Assembly: GCF_001571345.1 (NCBI RefSeq)
Contig: NZ_BCTP01000017.1
Span: 1-63,789 of the forward strand
DNA: 63,789 nt
Origin: Komagataeibacter xylinus NBRC 15237
Lineage (GTDB): Bacteria; Pseudomonadota; Alphaproteobacteria; Acetobacterales; Acetobacteraceae
Direction of reading: 5' to 3'
Made by a program: the position numbers and the translations under genes. Below the pieces are notes generated by a model that saw nothing but the letters and a program-made list of their open reading frames with translations, had not been told where the DNA came from and made no database searches. Each line of letters opens with the position of its first letter. Position 1 is the stretch's first letter. Of the stretch, positions 16,331 through 27,963 are shown piece by piece.

Positions 16331-17278
16331 ATGCCCATAAGAATACCCGATGATCTCCCCGCCCGTGGCACGCTTGAAGCCGAGGGCGTGATGGTGATGG
16401 GCGAGACCGACGCCATACGGCAGGATATCCGCCCGCTGCGCATCGGCCTGCTCAACCTCATGCCCAACAAGATCCGCACCGAGACCCAGATCGCCCGCCT
16501 CATCGGGGCAACACCGCTGCAGGTCGAACTCACGCTGGTGCGCATGAGCGGGCATGTGCCGCGCAATGCGTCCGCCAGCCACATGACCTCGTTCTACCGG
16601 GCGTGGGAGGAGGTGCGCGGCGCGCGTTTCGATGGCTTCATCATCACCGGCGCCCCCGTCGAGCGCCTGCCTTTTGCCGAGGTGACGTACTGGGATGAAC
16701 TGCGCCGCGTGTTCGACTGGACCCGGACCAACGTGCACCGATGTTTCAACATCTGCTGGGCTGCCCAGGCCGCGGTGCATCACTTTCATGGCATGCCCAA
16801 GCACGCGCTCGCCCGCAAGGCGTTCGGGGTGTATGACCACGGCATCCTTGTCCCGACATCGCCTTACCTGCAAGGCTTTGCCGATGACCTGTCCATTCCC
16901 GTCTCGCGCTGGACGGAGGTGCGGCGTGCCGACCTGCCACGCGGCACCGACATGACCGTTCTGGCCGAAAGCCCCGAAACCGGCCTGTGCCTGCTCGATG
17001 ACCCGCGCCACCATGCGCTGCACATGTTCAACCACCTTGAATATGATTCCACCTCGCTGGCCGATGAATATTTCCGCGACCGCGAGCGGGGGCTCGATAT
17101 TACGGTGCCGCACAACTACTTCCCGCATGATGACCCGACCCTGCGCCCCATCAACCGCTGGCGCGCGCATGCTCACCTGCTGGCGGGCAACTGGATCAAC
17201 CAGATCTATCAGACCACGCCGTTCGATATGGCGCGGATCGGGCATGAAAGCCGCAGCCCCGCCCTGGCCTGCGCCTGA
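16331..17278 (+). CDS. metA: Homoserine O-acyltransferase (MetA family)
   Basis: 315 residues. The start [12 protein letters not shown] at ATG 16331 is the family's normal N-terminus and has GGAGG upstream; the longer frame to 16193 would translate the structured leader. Key residues are visible: acyl-accepting Cys in [14 protein letters not shown], and the His and Glu of FNHLEYD. It acylates homoserine with succinyl-CoA or acetyl-CoA in the first committed step to methionine; which acyl donor is used cannot be told from family membership. It stands alone behind its leader; metC lies 37 kb away. Confidence 0.93.
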   Translation: MPIRIPDDLPARGTLEAEGVMVMGETDAIRQDIRPLRIGLLNLMPNKIRTETQIARLIGATPLQVELTLVRMSGHVPRNASASHMTSFYRAWEEVRGARFDGFIITGAPVERLPFAEVTYWDELRRVFDWTRTNVHRCFNICWAAQAAVHHFHGMPKHALARKAFGVYDHGILVPTSPYLQGFADDLSIPVSRWTEVRRADLPRGTDMTVLAESPETGLCLLDDPRHHALHMFNHLEYDSTSLADEYFRDRERGLDITVPHNYFPHDDPTLRPINRWRAHAHLLAGNWINQIYQTTPFDMARIGHESRSPALACA

Positions 17279-17348
17279 AGGCACACGGATACGTGATGGA
17301 GGCATGGCTGTTCGCGCAAATGTCAGACAATAAAAAGAAGGGCGTAAA

Positions 17349-17370
17349 GATGGGGGTATTCTCCCCCGTC
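17349..17370 (+). terminator. Stem-loop downstream of metA
   Basis: An 8-bp stem (17349-17356 with 17363-17370, one G-T pair, five G-C in a row) with loop TATTCT. It lies 70 bp after metA and lacks a T-tail, so function as a terminator is tentative. Confidence 0.4.
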
Positions 17371-17447
17371 GCCAACGGTGCTAGAAATGGGTCAAGGCCA
17401 TGATCCGCGGCTATTTATTGCGATAAAAAACCGATATAGTTACAGGC

Positions 17448-18623
17448 ATGACATTGCATGGCATGAAGATCGGCTTTCTATTCAACCACGACTGTATCCA
17501 CCAGGTTTCGCATACGGCTCCCATCATTTGCCAGCTTGTCGCATTGGGGCAGGATGTTACGGTCATTACCTCATCGGTGGAGCAGGAGGCGCACGTACGC
17601 CGCATGGTTGCCGCCTGCGCGCGGAATGTGACCTTCGTGCGCATCGACATCAGCCTGCTCGCGCGGGCCGTCAACGTGGTGGCCCGTTCCTTCCTGCCGT
17701 TCCGCCGCATTGCCAACCTGCGCGAGAATATCCGCCTGTTCTCCCGCTTTGACGCGCTGGTGGTGCCCGAGACCACATCCGCCCTGCTCAAGAGCCATTT
17801 CCGGCTCGATATCAAGCTGATCTACTTCCCCCATGGCGCGGGCGACCGCTCCATCGGGTTTCGCGACGTGACGCGGTTTTTCGACCTGGTGCTGCTGCCC
17901 GGTGAGAAAACGCGCGAACGCATGCAGGCCAGCCACCTCATCCGCCCCGATGCGCATTCTGTGGTCGGCTACCCCAAATTCGATATTGTCGACCTGTCCA
18001 GGCGCCCCCGGTTTTTTGATAATGACCGCCCGACCGTGCTGTACAACCCGCATTTCGATCCGGTCCTGTCATCATGGTGGGACATGGGGCTGGAGGTGCT
18101 GGACTGGTTTGCAAGGCAGGATGACTACAACCTGATCTTTGCGCCCCATGTCATGCTGTTCAGGCGCAACCTGCATACATCGGTCGAGCACCGCAGGCTG
18201 CGCCTGCGCCGGATGATACCGCAGAAAATCCGCAACCTGTCACATATCCTGATCGATACCGGCAGCCCCAACTCGGTTGACATGTCCTATGTGCGCGGGG
18301 CTGATATTTACCTCGGTGATGTCAGCAGCCAGATCTATGAATGGATCTACCAGCCACGACCGTGCATCTTCCTCAATTCGCACGGTGCGAAGTGGCGCGA
18401 CAATCCCAATTATGCCCACTGGAACATGGGGCAGGTGATCGACCGGGTGGACGAACTGCCCCATGCGCTTGCGGTGGCGCAGGCGCAGCAGGCCCTTTAT
18501 GGACCACGCCAGCAGGTGGCTTTTGCCGCAACATTCCACACCGCGCCCGATGAGAGTGCCGCCAGCCGCGCCGCCCGGGACATTGTGTATTTCCTCTCGC
18601 ATGGTAAAACAGCCGCCGCCTGA
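17448..18623 (+). CDS. TagB/CDP-glycerol glycerophosphotransferase-like glycosyltransferase
   Basis: 391 residues (ATG 17448; ATG 17463 is an alternative). The layout is a GT-B-like two-domain enzyme: an N-terminal MKIGFLFNHDC strand, a middle PHGAGDR loop, and a C-terminal VLYNPHFDP, IFAPH, then DTGSPNSVDMSYVRGADIYL and GDVSSQIYEW. The last block matches the D-x-S-S of the glycerophosphotransferase/TagB superfamily that binds a nucleotide-activated substrate. It likely adds a glycosyl or polyol-phosphate unit to a surface polymer. It sits 43 bp before a GT4 gene in the same direction, so they probably act together. Confidence 0.65.
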   Translation: MTLHGMKIGFLFNHDCIHQVSHTAPIICQLVALGQDVTVITSSVEQEAHVRRMVAACARNVTFVRIDISLLARAVNVVARSFLPFRRIANLRENIRLFSRFDALVVPETTSALLKSHFRLDIKLIYFPHGAGDRSIGFRDVTRFFDLVLLPGEKTRERMQASHLIRPDAHSVVGYPKFDIVDLSRRPRFFDNDRPTVLYNPHFDPVLSSWWDMGLEVLDWFARQDDYNLIFAPHVMLFRRNLHTSVEHRRLRLRRMIPQKIRNLSHILIDTGSPNSVDMSYVRGADIYLGDVSSQIYEWIYQPRPCIFLNSHGAKWRDNPNYAHWNMGQVIDRVDELPHALAVAQAQQALYGPRQQVAFAATFHTAPDESAASRAARDIVYFLSHGKTAAA

Positions 18624-18666
18624 AAGCTGAGAGAACCCATGACCATCGGTGTGGGAGGAGAAGGTC

Positions 18667-19746
18667 ATGCGGATCGCCTATGTCATCAACACGTTCGAGG
18701 GTGGTGGCGCTGCCCTGCCCATACCCGATATCGTGGAGGTCTGCCGCGCCAACGGGCATAGTGTTGATGTTGCGGCGCTCTCCCCGCGCAATGGCCGCGC
18801 CATGCCCGCCCTGCGCAAGGCCGGGCTTGAGCCGGTCGTGCTGGCCGAGGATACGTCATCTCCCGCGCTGATGCTGCACCGGCTTGATGCCTGGGTGCGC
18901 AAGGTGCAGCCGACCCATATCTGGACGTCGCTCACCCGTGCGACCCTGCTTGGGCAGCTTGTCGGGCTGCGTCAGGGCATTCCGGTGGTGAGCTGGCAGC
19001 ACAACGCCTTTCTCAAGCCTGCCAACCTGGCCCTGCTGCGGCTCATGCGAAACCGCAGCCGGTTATGGGTGGGCGATTCAGGCTACGTGACCGAACTGAC
19101 CTGCCAGCGCCTCGGCCTGCCTGCCGAGCGGGTCATGTCATGGCCCATCTTCCGTATTGATCCTGATCTGGCACCTGCAGCGCCGTGGCGGGCGGGCGAG
19201 GTGGTGCAGATCGGTTCGTTGGGGCGGCTTGATCCATCCAAGGGGTATGACGTGCTGTTCCGCGCGCTGCTGGCCCTGCGCGATGTGCCGGGCCTGCCGC
19301 CCTACAGGGTGACCATAGGCGGCGAGGGGGCGGAGTATGCGCGGTTGCAGGGCTTCTGCCAGCGCCACGGGCTGGATCAGGTCCGTTTCGCGGGTTATGT
19401 CGAGGATACGGCGGCGTTCCTGCGGGGCTGCCATCTCTATGCCCAGCCTTCGCGGCAGGAAGGGTTCTGCATTGCCGCCCATGAGGCCATGAACATGGGC
19501 CTGCCGGTGCTGGGCAGCACCGTCGGCGAGATGACGCATTCCATTACCGAAGGGGTCAGCGGCTGGCACGTCCGCCCCCGGCGCCCACATGAACTTGCAG
19601 TCAAGCTCGAGCAGGCCCTGCGCCAGCCCGAGCGTCTTGCGCCCATGGGGCAGGCGGCGCGGGCCTATGTGGCGCAGCATTTCAGCCCGGCGGCCTTCAT
19701 GCAGGCCGGGAGTGCCGTGTTGCAGCGCATGGCGGCGCTTGCATAG
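18667..19746 (+). CDS. Glycosyltransferase family 4
   Basis: 359 residues from ATG 18667, which has GGGAGGAG eight bases upstream; GTG 18649 is rejected. The N-terminal domain starts MRIAYVINTFEGGGAA, and the C-terminal donor domain has IGSLGRLDPSKGYDVL, IGGEGAEYARL, and the catalytic-region block PSRQEGFCIAAHEAMNMGLP with the E-x7-E pattern of GT4 retaining enzymes. No membrane segment, so it works on the cytoplasmic face on a lipid-linked or nucleotide-sugar substrate. With the TagB-like gene before it, it is likely part of surface polysaccharide or glycolipid synthesis. Sugar unknown. Confidence 0.85.
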   Translation: MRIAYVINTFEGGGAALPIPDIVEVCRANGHSVDVAALSPRNGRAMPALRKAGLEPVVLAEDTSSPALMLHRLDAWVRKVQPTHIWTSLTRATLLGQLVGLRQGIPVVSWQHNAFLKPANLALLRLMRNRSRLWVGDSGYVTELTCQRLGLPAERVMSWPIFRIDPDLAPAAPWRAGEVVQIGSLGRLDPSKGYDVLFRALLALRDVPGLPPYRVTIGGEGAEYARLQGFCQRHGLDQVRFAGYVEDTAAFLRGCHLYAQPSRQEGFCIAAHEAMNMGLPVLGSTVGEMTHSITEGVSGWHVRPRRPHELAVKLEQALRQPERLAPMGQAARAYVAQHFSPAAFMQAGSAVLQRMAALA

Positions 19747-19779
19747 CGCCGTTAACTGGCTAAAAGCGAAAAAGTAAAA

Positions 19780-19815
19780 GTTTTTGGGTGCCGCCTTTTT
19801 GTCAGGGTCGGGCGG
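19780..19815. terminator. Degenerate copy of the dispersed terminator-like repeat
   Basis: GTTTTTGGGTGCCGCCTTTTT (19780 onward) is followed by a GGCGG (19811-19815) that can pair with CCGCC (19791-19795). It lies between the convergent GT4 gene and kdsA. The pairing is weaker than in the other copies, but the shared sequence is obvious. Confidence 0.55.
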
Positions 19816-22424
<2,609 letters not shown>

Positions 22425-22718
22425 TTACTTGCCTGCGGGGGCCGAAGTTGCGGGCGGCTGGGCCAGGATATCGTGGCCCAGCCCGCTCGAGGCGCCCCGG
22501 TTCATGACCGCGAGCGTAAGCGAGAGCACCATGAACGCCGTGCCGAGCACCGCGGTCGAGCGGGTGAGCAGCGTTGCCGTGCCGCGCCCGGACATGAACG
22601 AACCCATGCCCTGCGAGCCGCCGATTCCAAGCCCGCCACCCTCGCTGCGCTGGATCAGGATGGTGCCGATCAGCGCGATGGTGACGAACAGGTGCAGTAG
22701 AAGAAGAACTGTAATCAT
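22425..22718 (-). CDS. secG: Preprotein translocase subunit SecG
   Basis: 97 residues from ATG 22718 (MITVLLLLHLFVTIALIG); the extension to 22781 runs into the intergenic region. Two hydrophobic segments (about 2-22 and 50-72) flank the conserved cytoplasmic loop QRSEGGGLGIGGSQGMGSFM, typical of SecG. It is the accessory subunit of the SecYEG channel. It follows tpiA by 36 bp, the usual tpiA-secG order in Alphaproteobacteria, and has its own terminator. Confidence 0.93.
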   Translation of the reverse strand: MITVLLLLHLFVTIALIGTILIQRSEGGGLGIGGSQGMGSFMSGRGTATLLTRSTAVLGTAFMVLSLTLAVMNRGASSGLGHDILAQPPATSAPAGK

Positions 22719-22755
22719 GCGTCTTTCCAGTAGATCCCCGCAGGCCGCGCGGCAA

Positions 22756-23499
22756 TCACGATGCGCGGGCGGCGCGGACAAGCGGCACGAAGGACTCGGC
22801 CTTCAGGCTGGCATTGCCCACCAGCGCCCCGTCAACGTGTTCGACAGGCAGGATATCGGTGACATTGCGTGCGTTAACGGACCCACCATAAAGGATTCGG
22901 ATCGTTTTGCCAGCTTCACCGAACTGCCGCACCAGTTCGGCGCGGATAAAGGCGGACATATCGGCAATATCCTGCTGCGATGCAGCCTGCCCGGTGCCGA
23001 TGGCCCAGATCGGCTCATAGGCCACGATGCCGGTAAAGCCCTGCGGCAGCGAGCCCTCGAGCTGCCAGCCCACGGTGGCCTGCGAATCCCCTGATGAGCG
23101 CTGGTCGTCGTTTTCGCCCACGCACACGATGGGGGTGAGTCCGGCGGCCATGGCGGCGACCGCCTTCTCGCGCACCGTCTCGTCAAGCTCATGGTGCTCG
23201 GCGCGGCGCTCGGAATGGCCAAGGATGACATACTGCACCCCCAGGTCGACCAGCATGGGGGCGGAAATATCGCCGGTATGCGCACCTGAGGCATCCTTGT
23301 GGCAATCCTGCGCGCCAAGGGCGATGCCGGCCGCCTTCAGTTTTGGTGCAAGGCGGGCAAGCTGCGTAAAGGGCGGGCAGACCACCACGTCGGCGCGGGT
23401 GGGCAGGGCGGCGAGTTCCGTGGCCAGCGCCCCTGCCAGCGCATCCGCATCCGCGCTCAGGCCGTTCATCTTCCAGTTGCCAACAATGATCTGTTTCAT
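22756..23499 (-). CDS. tpiA: Triosephosphate isomerase
   Basis: 247 residues from ATG 23499 with GGAGGGG upstream; longer in-frame starts to 23616 are rejected. Active-site residues are clear: Lys in GNWKMN, His in ILGHSERR, Glu in AYEPIWAIGTG, and the phosphate loop LYGGSVN. It interconverts dihydroxyacetone phosphate and glyceraldehyde 3-phosphate, which matters here for glycerol use and for the pentose-phosphate-based metabolism of acetic acid bacteria. It is divergent from ppiD and first in the tpiA-secG unit. Confidence 0.97.
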   Translation of the reverse strand: MKQIIVGNWKMNGLSADADALAGALATELAALPTRADVVVCPPFTQLARLAPKLKAAGIALGAQDCHKDASGAHTGDISAPMLVDLGVQYVILGHSERRAEHHELDETVREKAVAAMAAGLTPIVCVGENDDQRSSGDSQATVGWQLEGSLPQGFTGIVAYEPIWAIGTGQAASQQDIADMSAFIRAELVRQFGEAGKTIRILYGGSVNARNVTDILPVEHVDGALVGNASLKAESFVPLVRAARAS

Positions 23500-23762
23500 G
23501 TTTCCCCTCCTGGCCATGGCCCGGTCGTGCGGCCTGCGGGCGGCACGGGGCATGGCGATGATGGCGGCAAGCCTACACCACGGCTGCGGCGGTGTTGCAA
23601 CCCGCGCGCGCGGCACAACCGGCCCGCATGCATGCTAGCGCTGGTCAAACCGCTACCGTGACCGTATGGTGCCCGACCGGAAAACAGGGCCGCCCGCACG
23701 GCGTACGGGGTGCGCGGGTCTGATCCGTCCGCGTTTGTCTTGGTCCTGGTGCAGGGTTTTTC

Positions 23763-25697
23763 ATGCTATCTTTTCTGTATCGCGTGTTTGTCGATTCATG
23801 GGTGGGGCGTATCGTCGCCGGGCTGTTCTTCCTGGCCTTCATCGGGTTTGGCATGGGCGACGTGCTGCTCAATATCGGCACCGAGCGCGCCGACGTGGCC
23901 GCCCGCGTGGGCAACCGCCCCATACTGGTGCAGACCTACCAGACCGCGCTGCAGACCGAGATGCCGCAGGTGGCGCAGTCCATGCACCTTGCCGACCCCT
24001 CGCAAATTCCCGCCGCCACGCGTGAGCAGGTGGCCCAGCAGGTGCTTGGCCGCCTCATGCTGCAGGCCGAGATTGCGGAGGCTGCGGACCGTCACGGCCT
24101 GATCGTGCCCGATTCCGTGGTGCGCGACGAAATCTTCTCCATCCCTGCCTTCAAGGGGCGCGATGGCCAGTTCGACCGCGCCCTGTTCAATGACCGCCTG
24201 CGCCGCAGCGGCATGACCGAGGGCCGCCTGATCGAGCTGGTGCAGCAGGAGCAGGCCTCGCGCGTGCTGCTCCAGCCGATTCGCGATGGCGTGGCCGCCC
24301 CTGATGTGATGGTGCGCCGCGTGTTCGACTTCGAGGCCCAGACCCGCACCATCGACCTCGTGCGCGTGCCCTTTGCCGCGCAGGACGTGACCGCCACCCC
24401 CACGGCAGCCCAGCTTGCCCGCTACCAGGCCAACCACCCGTGGGAATTTACCGTGCCGGAATACCGCCATGCCCGCATCGTGGTGCTGTCAGCCGATACG
24501 ATCGGCCAGCGGCTTGATATTACCGATGCCGACCTGCACCAGACCTACGAGGCGCAGGCCCAGACCTTCAACCAGCCCGAGCGGCGCAGCGTGCAGATCG
24601 TGACCGTGCCGACCGAGGACCGCGCCAGGGCGCTTGCCGCGCAGTGGACGGATGGCGGCGCCTGGGCCAGCGTGCAGAAAAACGCGGGCAAGGATGCGGC
24701 GGCGGTGGAACTGCCGGGCATCAAGGTAGGTGACGTGCCATCGGCCGACCTGGGCAAGCAGATCTTCGCAGCCCCCGCCAATGCAACGCAGGGGCCTGTC
24801 AGGAGCGAGGGCGGCTGGGTGGTCTTTCGCATCACCGGCATCAGCCCCGCCCATTTCTCGCCCTATGATGATGTGAAGCAGGCCCTGCACGACAAGCTGG
24901 CGCATGACCGCGCCCAGGCGCTACTGGCCGACCGGGTGCAGAAGCTGCAGGATGCGATTGCAGGCGGCGGGCTTGACGCCATTCCCACCGATCTGGCCGC
25001 CACTGCCGTCTCGGGTGATCTGGACGCGCAGGGCCTGACGCATGAGGGCACGCCCGCCCCCATTCCCGGTAGCGATGCCGCACGGCAGGCGATCATCGCG
25101 CGCGTGTTCTCGCAGGCCAAAGGGGCGAACCCCGAACTGGTGCAGGGGCCTGATGGCGTGTGGTACGCTGTTGCGGTTGATGGTGTGACGCCGGGCCATG
25201 TGCAGACCCTGGCCGAGGCCGGGCCGAAGGTTGCCAGCGCGTGGCAGGCGGCGGCCCGTCGCCATATGGCCGATGAGCAGGCCACTGCCTATTACACGCA
25301 GGCGGCAGGGCAGGGCGGGCTTGGCCATGTCAGCCCCGCCATTGCCGGGCTTGAGCACAGCCAGCCGATCTTGCCCATGCAGCCCGCGCCCGAAATCCCG
25401 CGTGAGGTGGCGGCCCTGATCTTCCGCCTGTCGCAGCCGGGGCAGAGTGTCATGACGCAGGCGGACGACTCTTACGTCGTGGCCACGCTCACCGCCATCA
25501 ACCACCCCGATCCCGCCACCCAGAAAAACCTGTATGACCGGGTGCGCGCCGGGCTGGGCCAGTCGATGGGCGATGATATTGAAATGAGCTATGGCGCGGC
25601 CCTTGAAGGCATCGTCAAGCCCAAGCCCAATAACGGTGCCATTCAGGCGGTGATGGCGGAAGTGACCGGCCAGCAGAAGGCGGGAGCAGCACAGTGA
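23763..25697 (+). CDS. ppiD: SurA/PpiD-like peptidyl-prolyl isomerase, membrane anchored
   Basis: 644 residues. One N-terminal membrane span (about 14-36, VGRIVAGLFFLAFIGFGMG) anchors a periplasmic chaperone. A SurA_N-type helical region follows, and a parvulin-like domain lies at about 235-365, ending in LPGIKVGDVPS and EGGWVVFRITG. It is the PpiD-type folding helper for proteins leaving the Sec channel. The stop overlaps the GTG start of trpE (GTGA at 25694-25697), placing it at the head of the trp operon, an arrangement known in other Alphaproteobacteria. Confidence 0.88.
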   Translation: MLSFLYRVFVDSWVGRIVAGLFFLAFIGFGMGDVLLNIGTERADVAARVGNRPILVQTYQTALQTEMPQVAQSMHLADPSQIPAATREQVAQQVLGRLMLQAEIAEAADRHGLIVPDSVVRDEIFSIPAFKGRDGQFDRALFNDRLRRSGMTEGRLIELVQQEQASRVLLQPIRDGVAAPDVMVRRVFDFEAQTRTIDLVRVPFAAQDVTATPTAAQLARYQANHPWEFTVPEYRHARIVVLSADTIGQRLDITDADLHQTYEAQAQTFNQPERRSVQIVTVPTEDRARALAAQWTDGGAWASVQKNAGKDAAAVELPGIKVGDVPSADLGKQIFAAPANATQGPVRSEGGWVVFRITGISPAHFSPYDDVKQALHDKLAHDRAQALLADRVQKLQDAIAGGGLDAIPTDLAATAVSGDLDAQGLTHEGTPAPIPGSDAARQAIIARVFSQAKGANPELVQGPDGVWYAVAVDGVTPGHVQTLAEAGPKVASAWQAAARRHMADEQATAYYTQAAGQGGLGHVSPAIAGLEHSQPILPMQPAPEIPREVAALIFRLSQPGQSVMTQADDSYVVATLTAINHPDPATQKNLYDRVRAGLGQSMGDDIEMSYGAALEGIVKPKPNNGAIQAVMAEVTGQQKAGAAQ

Positions 25698-27259
25698 GCG
25701 CACAGACGGCAGGCCCTGGTTTCTCTCTTGATCAGGAAGGGCGCGACGTGGCGCTAACCCGCCTGCGGGCGGGTCAGGCCAGTGTGGCGTGGCGTGTCGA
25801 GCCTGCCGACCTGCTCACGCCGGTCGCGGCCTTTTTGCGGTTGGCAAAACTGGCGCGCAGCCATGGTGGCGGCAATGGCGGGCATAACGCCTTCCTGCTT
25901 GAAAGCGTCGAGGGGGGCACCTCGCGCGGGCGCTACTCGGTCATTGGCCTGCTGCCCGACCTGATCTGGCGCTGTCATGATGGCCGGGCCTGTGTGTGCC
26001 ACGATCCGGCAGCGCCCGCCCATGTCTTCACGCCCGAGGCCGAGGCTCCGCTGGTCTCGCTGCGGCGCATCCTGCATGAAAGCCGCATCGACCTGCCCGA
26101 GGGCCTGCCGCCCATGACCGGCGGCGTGTTCGGCTATCTGGGTTATGACATGGTGCGTCAGGTCGAGCACCTGCCCGACATGCCCGCCGATGACCTGAAC
26201 CTGCCCGAGGGCATCCTGATCCGCCCCGGCCTGTTCGCCATATTCGACACCGTGCGCGATGAACTGCTGCTGGCAAGCCCGCTGCGTCCCCGGCCCGGTG
26301 TTGCGCCCGAGGCCATCTGGGATGAGGGGCAGGCCCGCCTGCAACAGGCCCGCGCGGCCCTGTCCACCCCGGTGGAACTGCCCGACGCGCCTGCGGGCGC
26401 GATCGAGGCGCCGGTGCCGCAATCCACGCTGTCGCGTGAGGCGTTCTGCGATATCGTGCGCAGGCTGCAGGACTACATCGCGGCGGGCGATGCGTTCCAG
26501 ATCGTGCCGAGCCAGCGCTTCAGCGCGGCCTTCACCCTGCCGCCATTTGCGCTGTACCGCGCGTTGCGGCGCATCAACCCGGCTCCTTTCCTGTTCTATC
26601 TCGACCTTGACGGGTTCAGCCTTGTCGGCTCCTCGCCCGAGATCCTGGTGCGCCTGCGCGAGGGCACCATGACCGTGCGCCCGCTGGCTGGCACCCGCCC
26701 GCGTGGCCACACCACGGCGGAGGACCTGGCGCTGGAAGAAGAACTGCTTGCCGACCCCAAGGAGCGCGCCGAACACCTGATGCTGATCGACCTCGGTCGC
26801 AACGATGTGGGCCGGGTGTGCGAACTCGGTTCGGTCAGGGTGACCGAGCAGTTCGTGATCGAGCGCTTCAGCCATGTCATGCACATCTCATCCAACGTGG
26901 AGGGCACGCTGCGGCCGGGGCTTGAGGCGCTTGATGCCCTGATGGCGGGCTTCCCCGCGGGCACGCTGACGGGCGCGCCCAAGATCCGCGCCATGCAGAT
27001 CATTGACGAGGTGGAACCGACCCGCCGCGCCACCTATGCCGGGTGCATCGGCTATTTCGGCCCCGATGGTGACATGGATACCTGCATTGGCCTGCGCATG
27101 GCGGTGGTCAGGGACGGGCGGATGTACGTGCAGGCGGGTTGCGGCGTGGTGGCCGACAGCGTGCCCGAGGCGGAATACGAGGAAACGCGCCAGAAAGCCC
27201 GCGCCCTGTTCCGCGCGGCGGAGGAAGCGGTACGTTTTGCCACTGATGACGGCGCATAA
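25694..27259 (+). CDS. trpE: Anthranilate synthase component I
   Basis: 521 residues starting at GTG 25694. The tryptophan feedback motif is present ([23 protein letters not shown] type), so the enzyme should be inhibited by Trp. The chorismate-binding part carries [28 protein letters not shown] and [20 protein letters not shown]. With TrpG it makes anthranilate from chorismate and glutamine. It is translationally coupled to ppiD and 101 bp before trpG. No leader-peptide attenuator can fit because of the overlap; any attenuation would have to lie upstream of ppiD or before trpG. Confidence 0.96.
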   Translation: MSAQTAGPGFSLDQEGRDVALTRLRAGQASVAWRVEPADLLTPVAAFLRLAKLARSHGGGNGGHNAFLLESVEGGTSRGRYSVIGLLPDLIWRCHDGRACVCHDPAAPAHVFTPEAEAPLVSLRRILHESRIDLPEGLPPMTGGVFGYLGYDMVRQVEHLPDMPADDLNLPEGILIRPGLFAIFDTVRDELLLASPLRPRPGVAPEAIWDEGQARLQQARAALSTPVELPDAPAGAIEAPVPQSTLSREAFCDIVRRLQDYIAAGDAFQIVPSQRFSAAFTLPPFALYRALRRINPAPFLFYLDLDGFSLVGSSPEILVRLREGTMTVRPLAGTRPRGHTTAEDLALEEELLADPKERAEHLMLIDLGRNDVGRVCELGSVRVTEQFVIERFSHVMHISSNVEGTLRPGLEALDALMAGFPAGTLTGAPKIRAMQIIDEVEPTRRATYAGCIGYFGPDGDMDTCIGLRMAVVRDGRMYVQAGCGVVADSVPEAEYEETRQKARALFRAAEEAVRFATDDGA

Positions 27260-27360
27260 GGCGATTTGATAGCAGGGGCGTACATGATAGGATGCGCCCA
27301 GACATGCCGGGGCAGGCCGCAGGGTTTGACCCGGCCCAGCGGAAAAGCCATGATACGCCC

Positions 27361-27957
27361 ATGATCCTCCTGATCGACAATTATGACAGTTTCACGTTCA
27401 ATCTCGTCCATTACCTCGGTGACCTGGGCGAGAAATGCGATGTGTACCGTAACGATGCCATCAGCGTGGAAGAAGCCCTTGCGCTCAGGCCCGAGGTCAT
27501 TGTCATCTCGCCCGGTCCCTGTTCGCCCAATGAGGCCGGGATCTGCTGCGACCTGATTGCCGCTGCTGCTGGCAAGGTGCCGGTCTTTGGCGTCTGCCTT
27601 GGCCACCAGGCCATTGGCCAGGTCTTTGGCGGCAGGGTGGTGCGGGCGCCCACGCCCATGCATGGCAAGGTCTCGCCGGTCTATCATGACGGCACCGATA
27701 TTTTTACCGGCCTGCCGGACCCCTTCAACGCCACCCGCTACCACAGCCTGACGGTTGATCCCGACAGCCTGCCCGATACGCTGGTCGCCACCGCCCATAC
27801 ATCCGATGGCGTGATCATGGGCCTGCGCCATGCCAGCCTGCCGATCTTTGGCGTGCAGTTCCACCCCGAAAGCATTGCCTCGGAATACGGCCACGAGATC
27901 ATGGCCAATTTCCTGTCCATCGCGCGGGGCAGGAACACACCGCGCAAGGCCGCCTGA
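27361..27957 (+). CDS. trpG: Anthranilate synthase component II (glutamine amidotransferase)
   Basis: 198 residues from ATG 27361 ([15 protein letters not shown]); frames back to 27292 are rejected. Catalytic triad residues are visible: Cys in [11 protein letters not shown], and His-Glu in FHPESI. It supplies ammonia from glutamine to TrpE and may, as in many bacteria, double as PabA for folate. It precedes trpD by six bases. It is a separate TrpG, not fused to TrpD. Confidence 0.96.
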   Translation: MILLIDNYDSFTFNLVHYLGDLGEKCDVYRNDAISVEEALALRPEVIVISPGPCSPNEAGICCDLIAAAAGKVPVFGVCLGHQAIGQVFGGRVVRAPTPMHGKVSPVYHDGTDIFTGLPDPFNATRYHSLTVDPDSLPDTLVATAHTSDGVIMGLRHASLPIFGVQFHPESIASEYGHEIMANFLSIARGRNTPRKAA

Positions 27958-27963
27958 GCCGGC

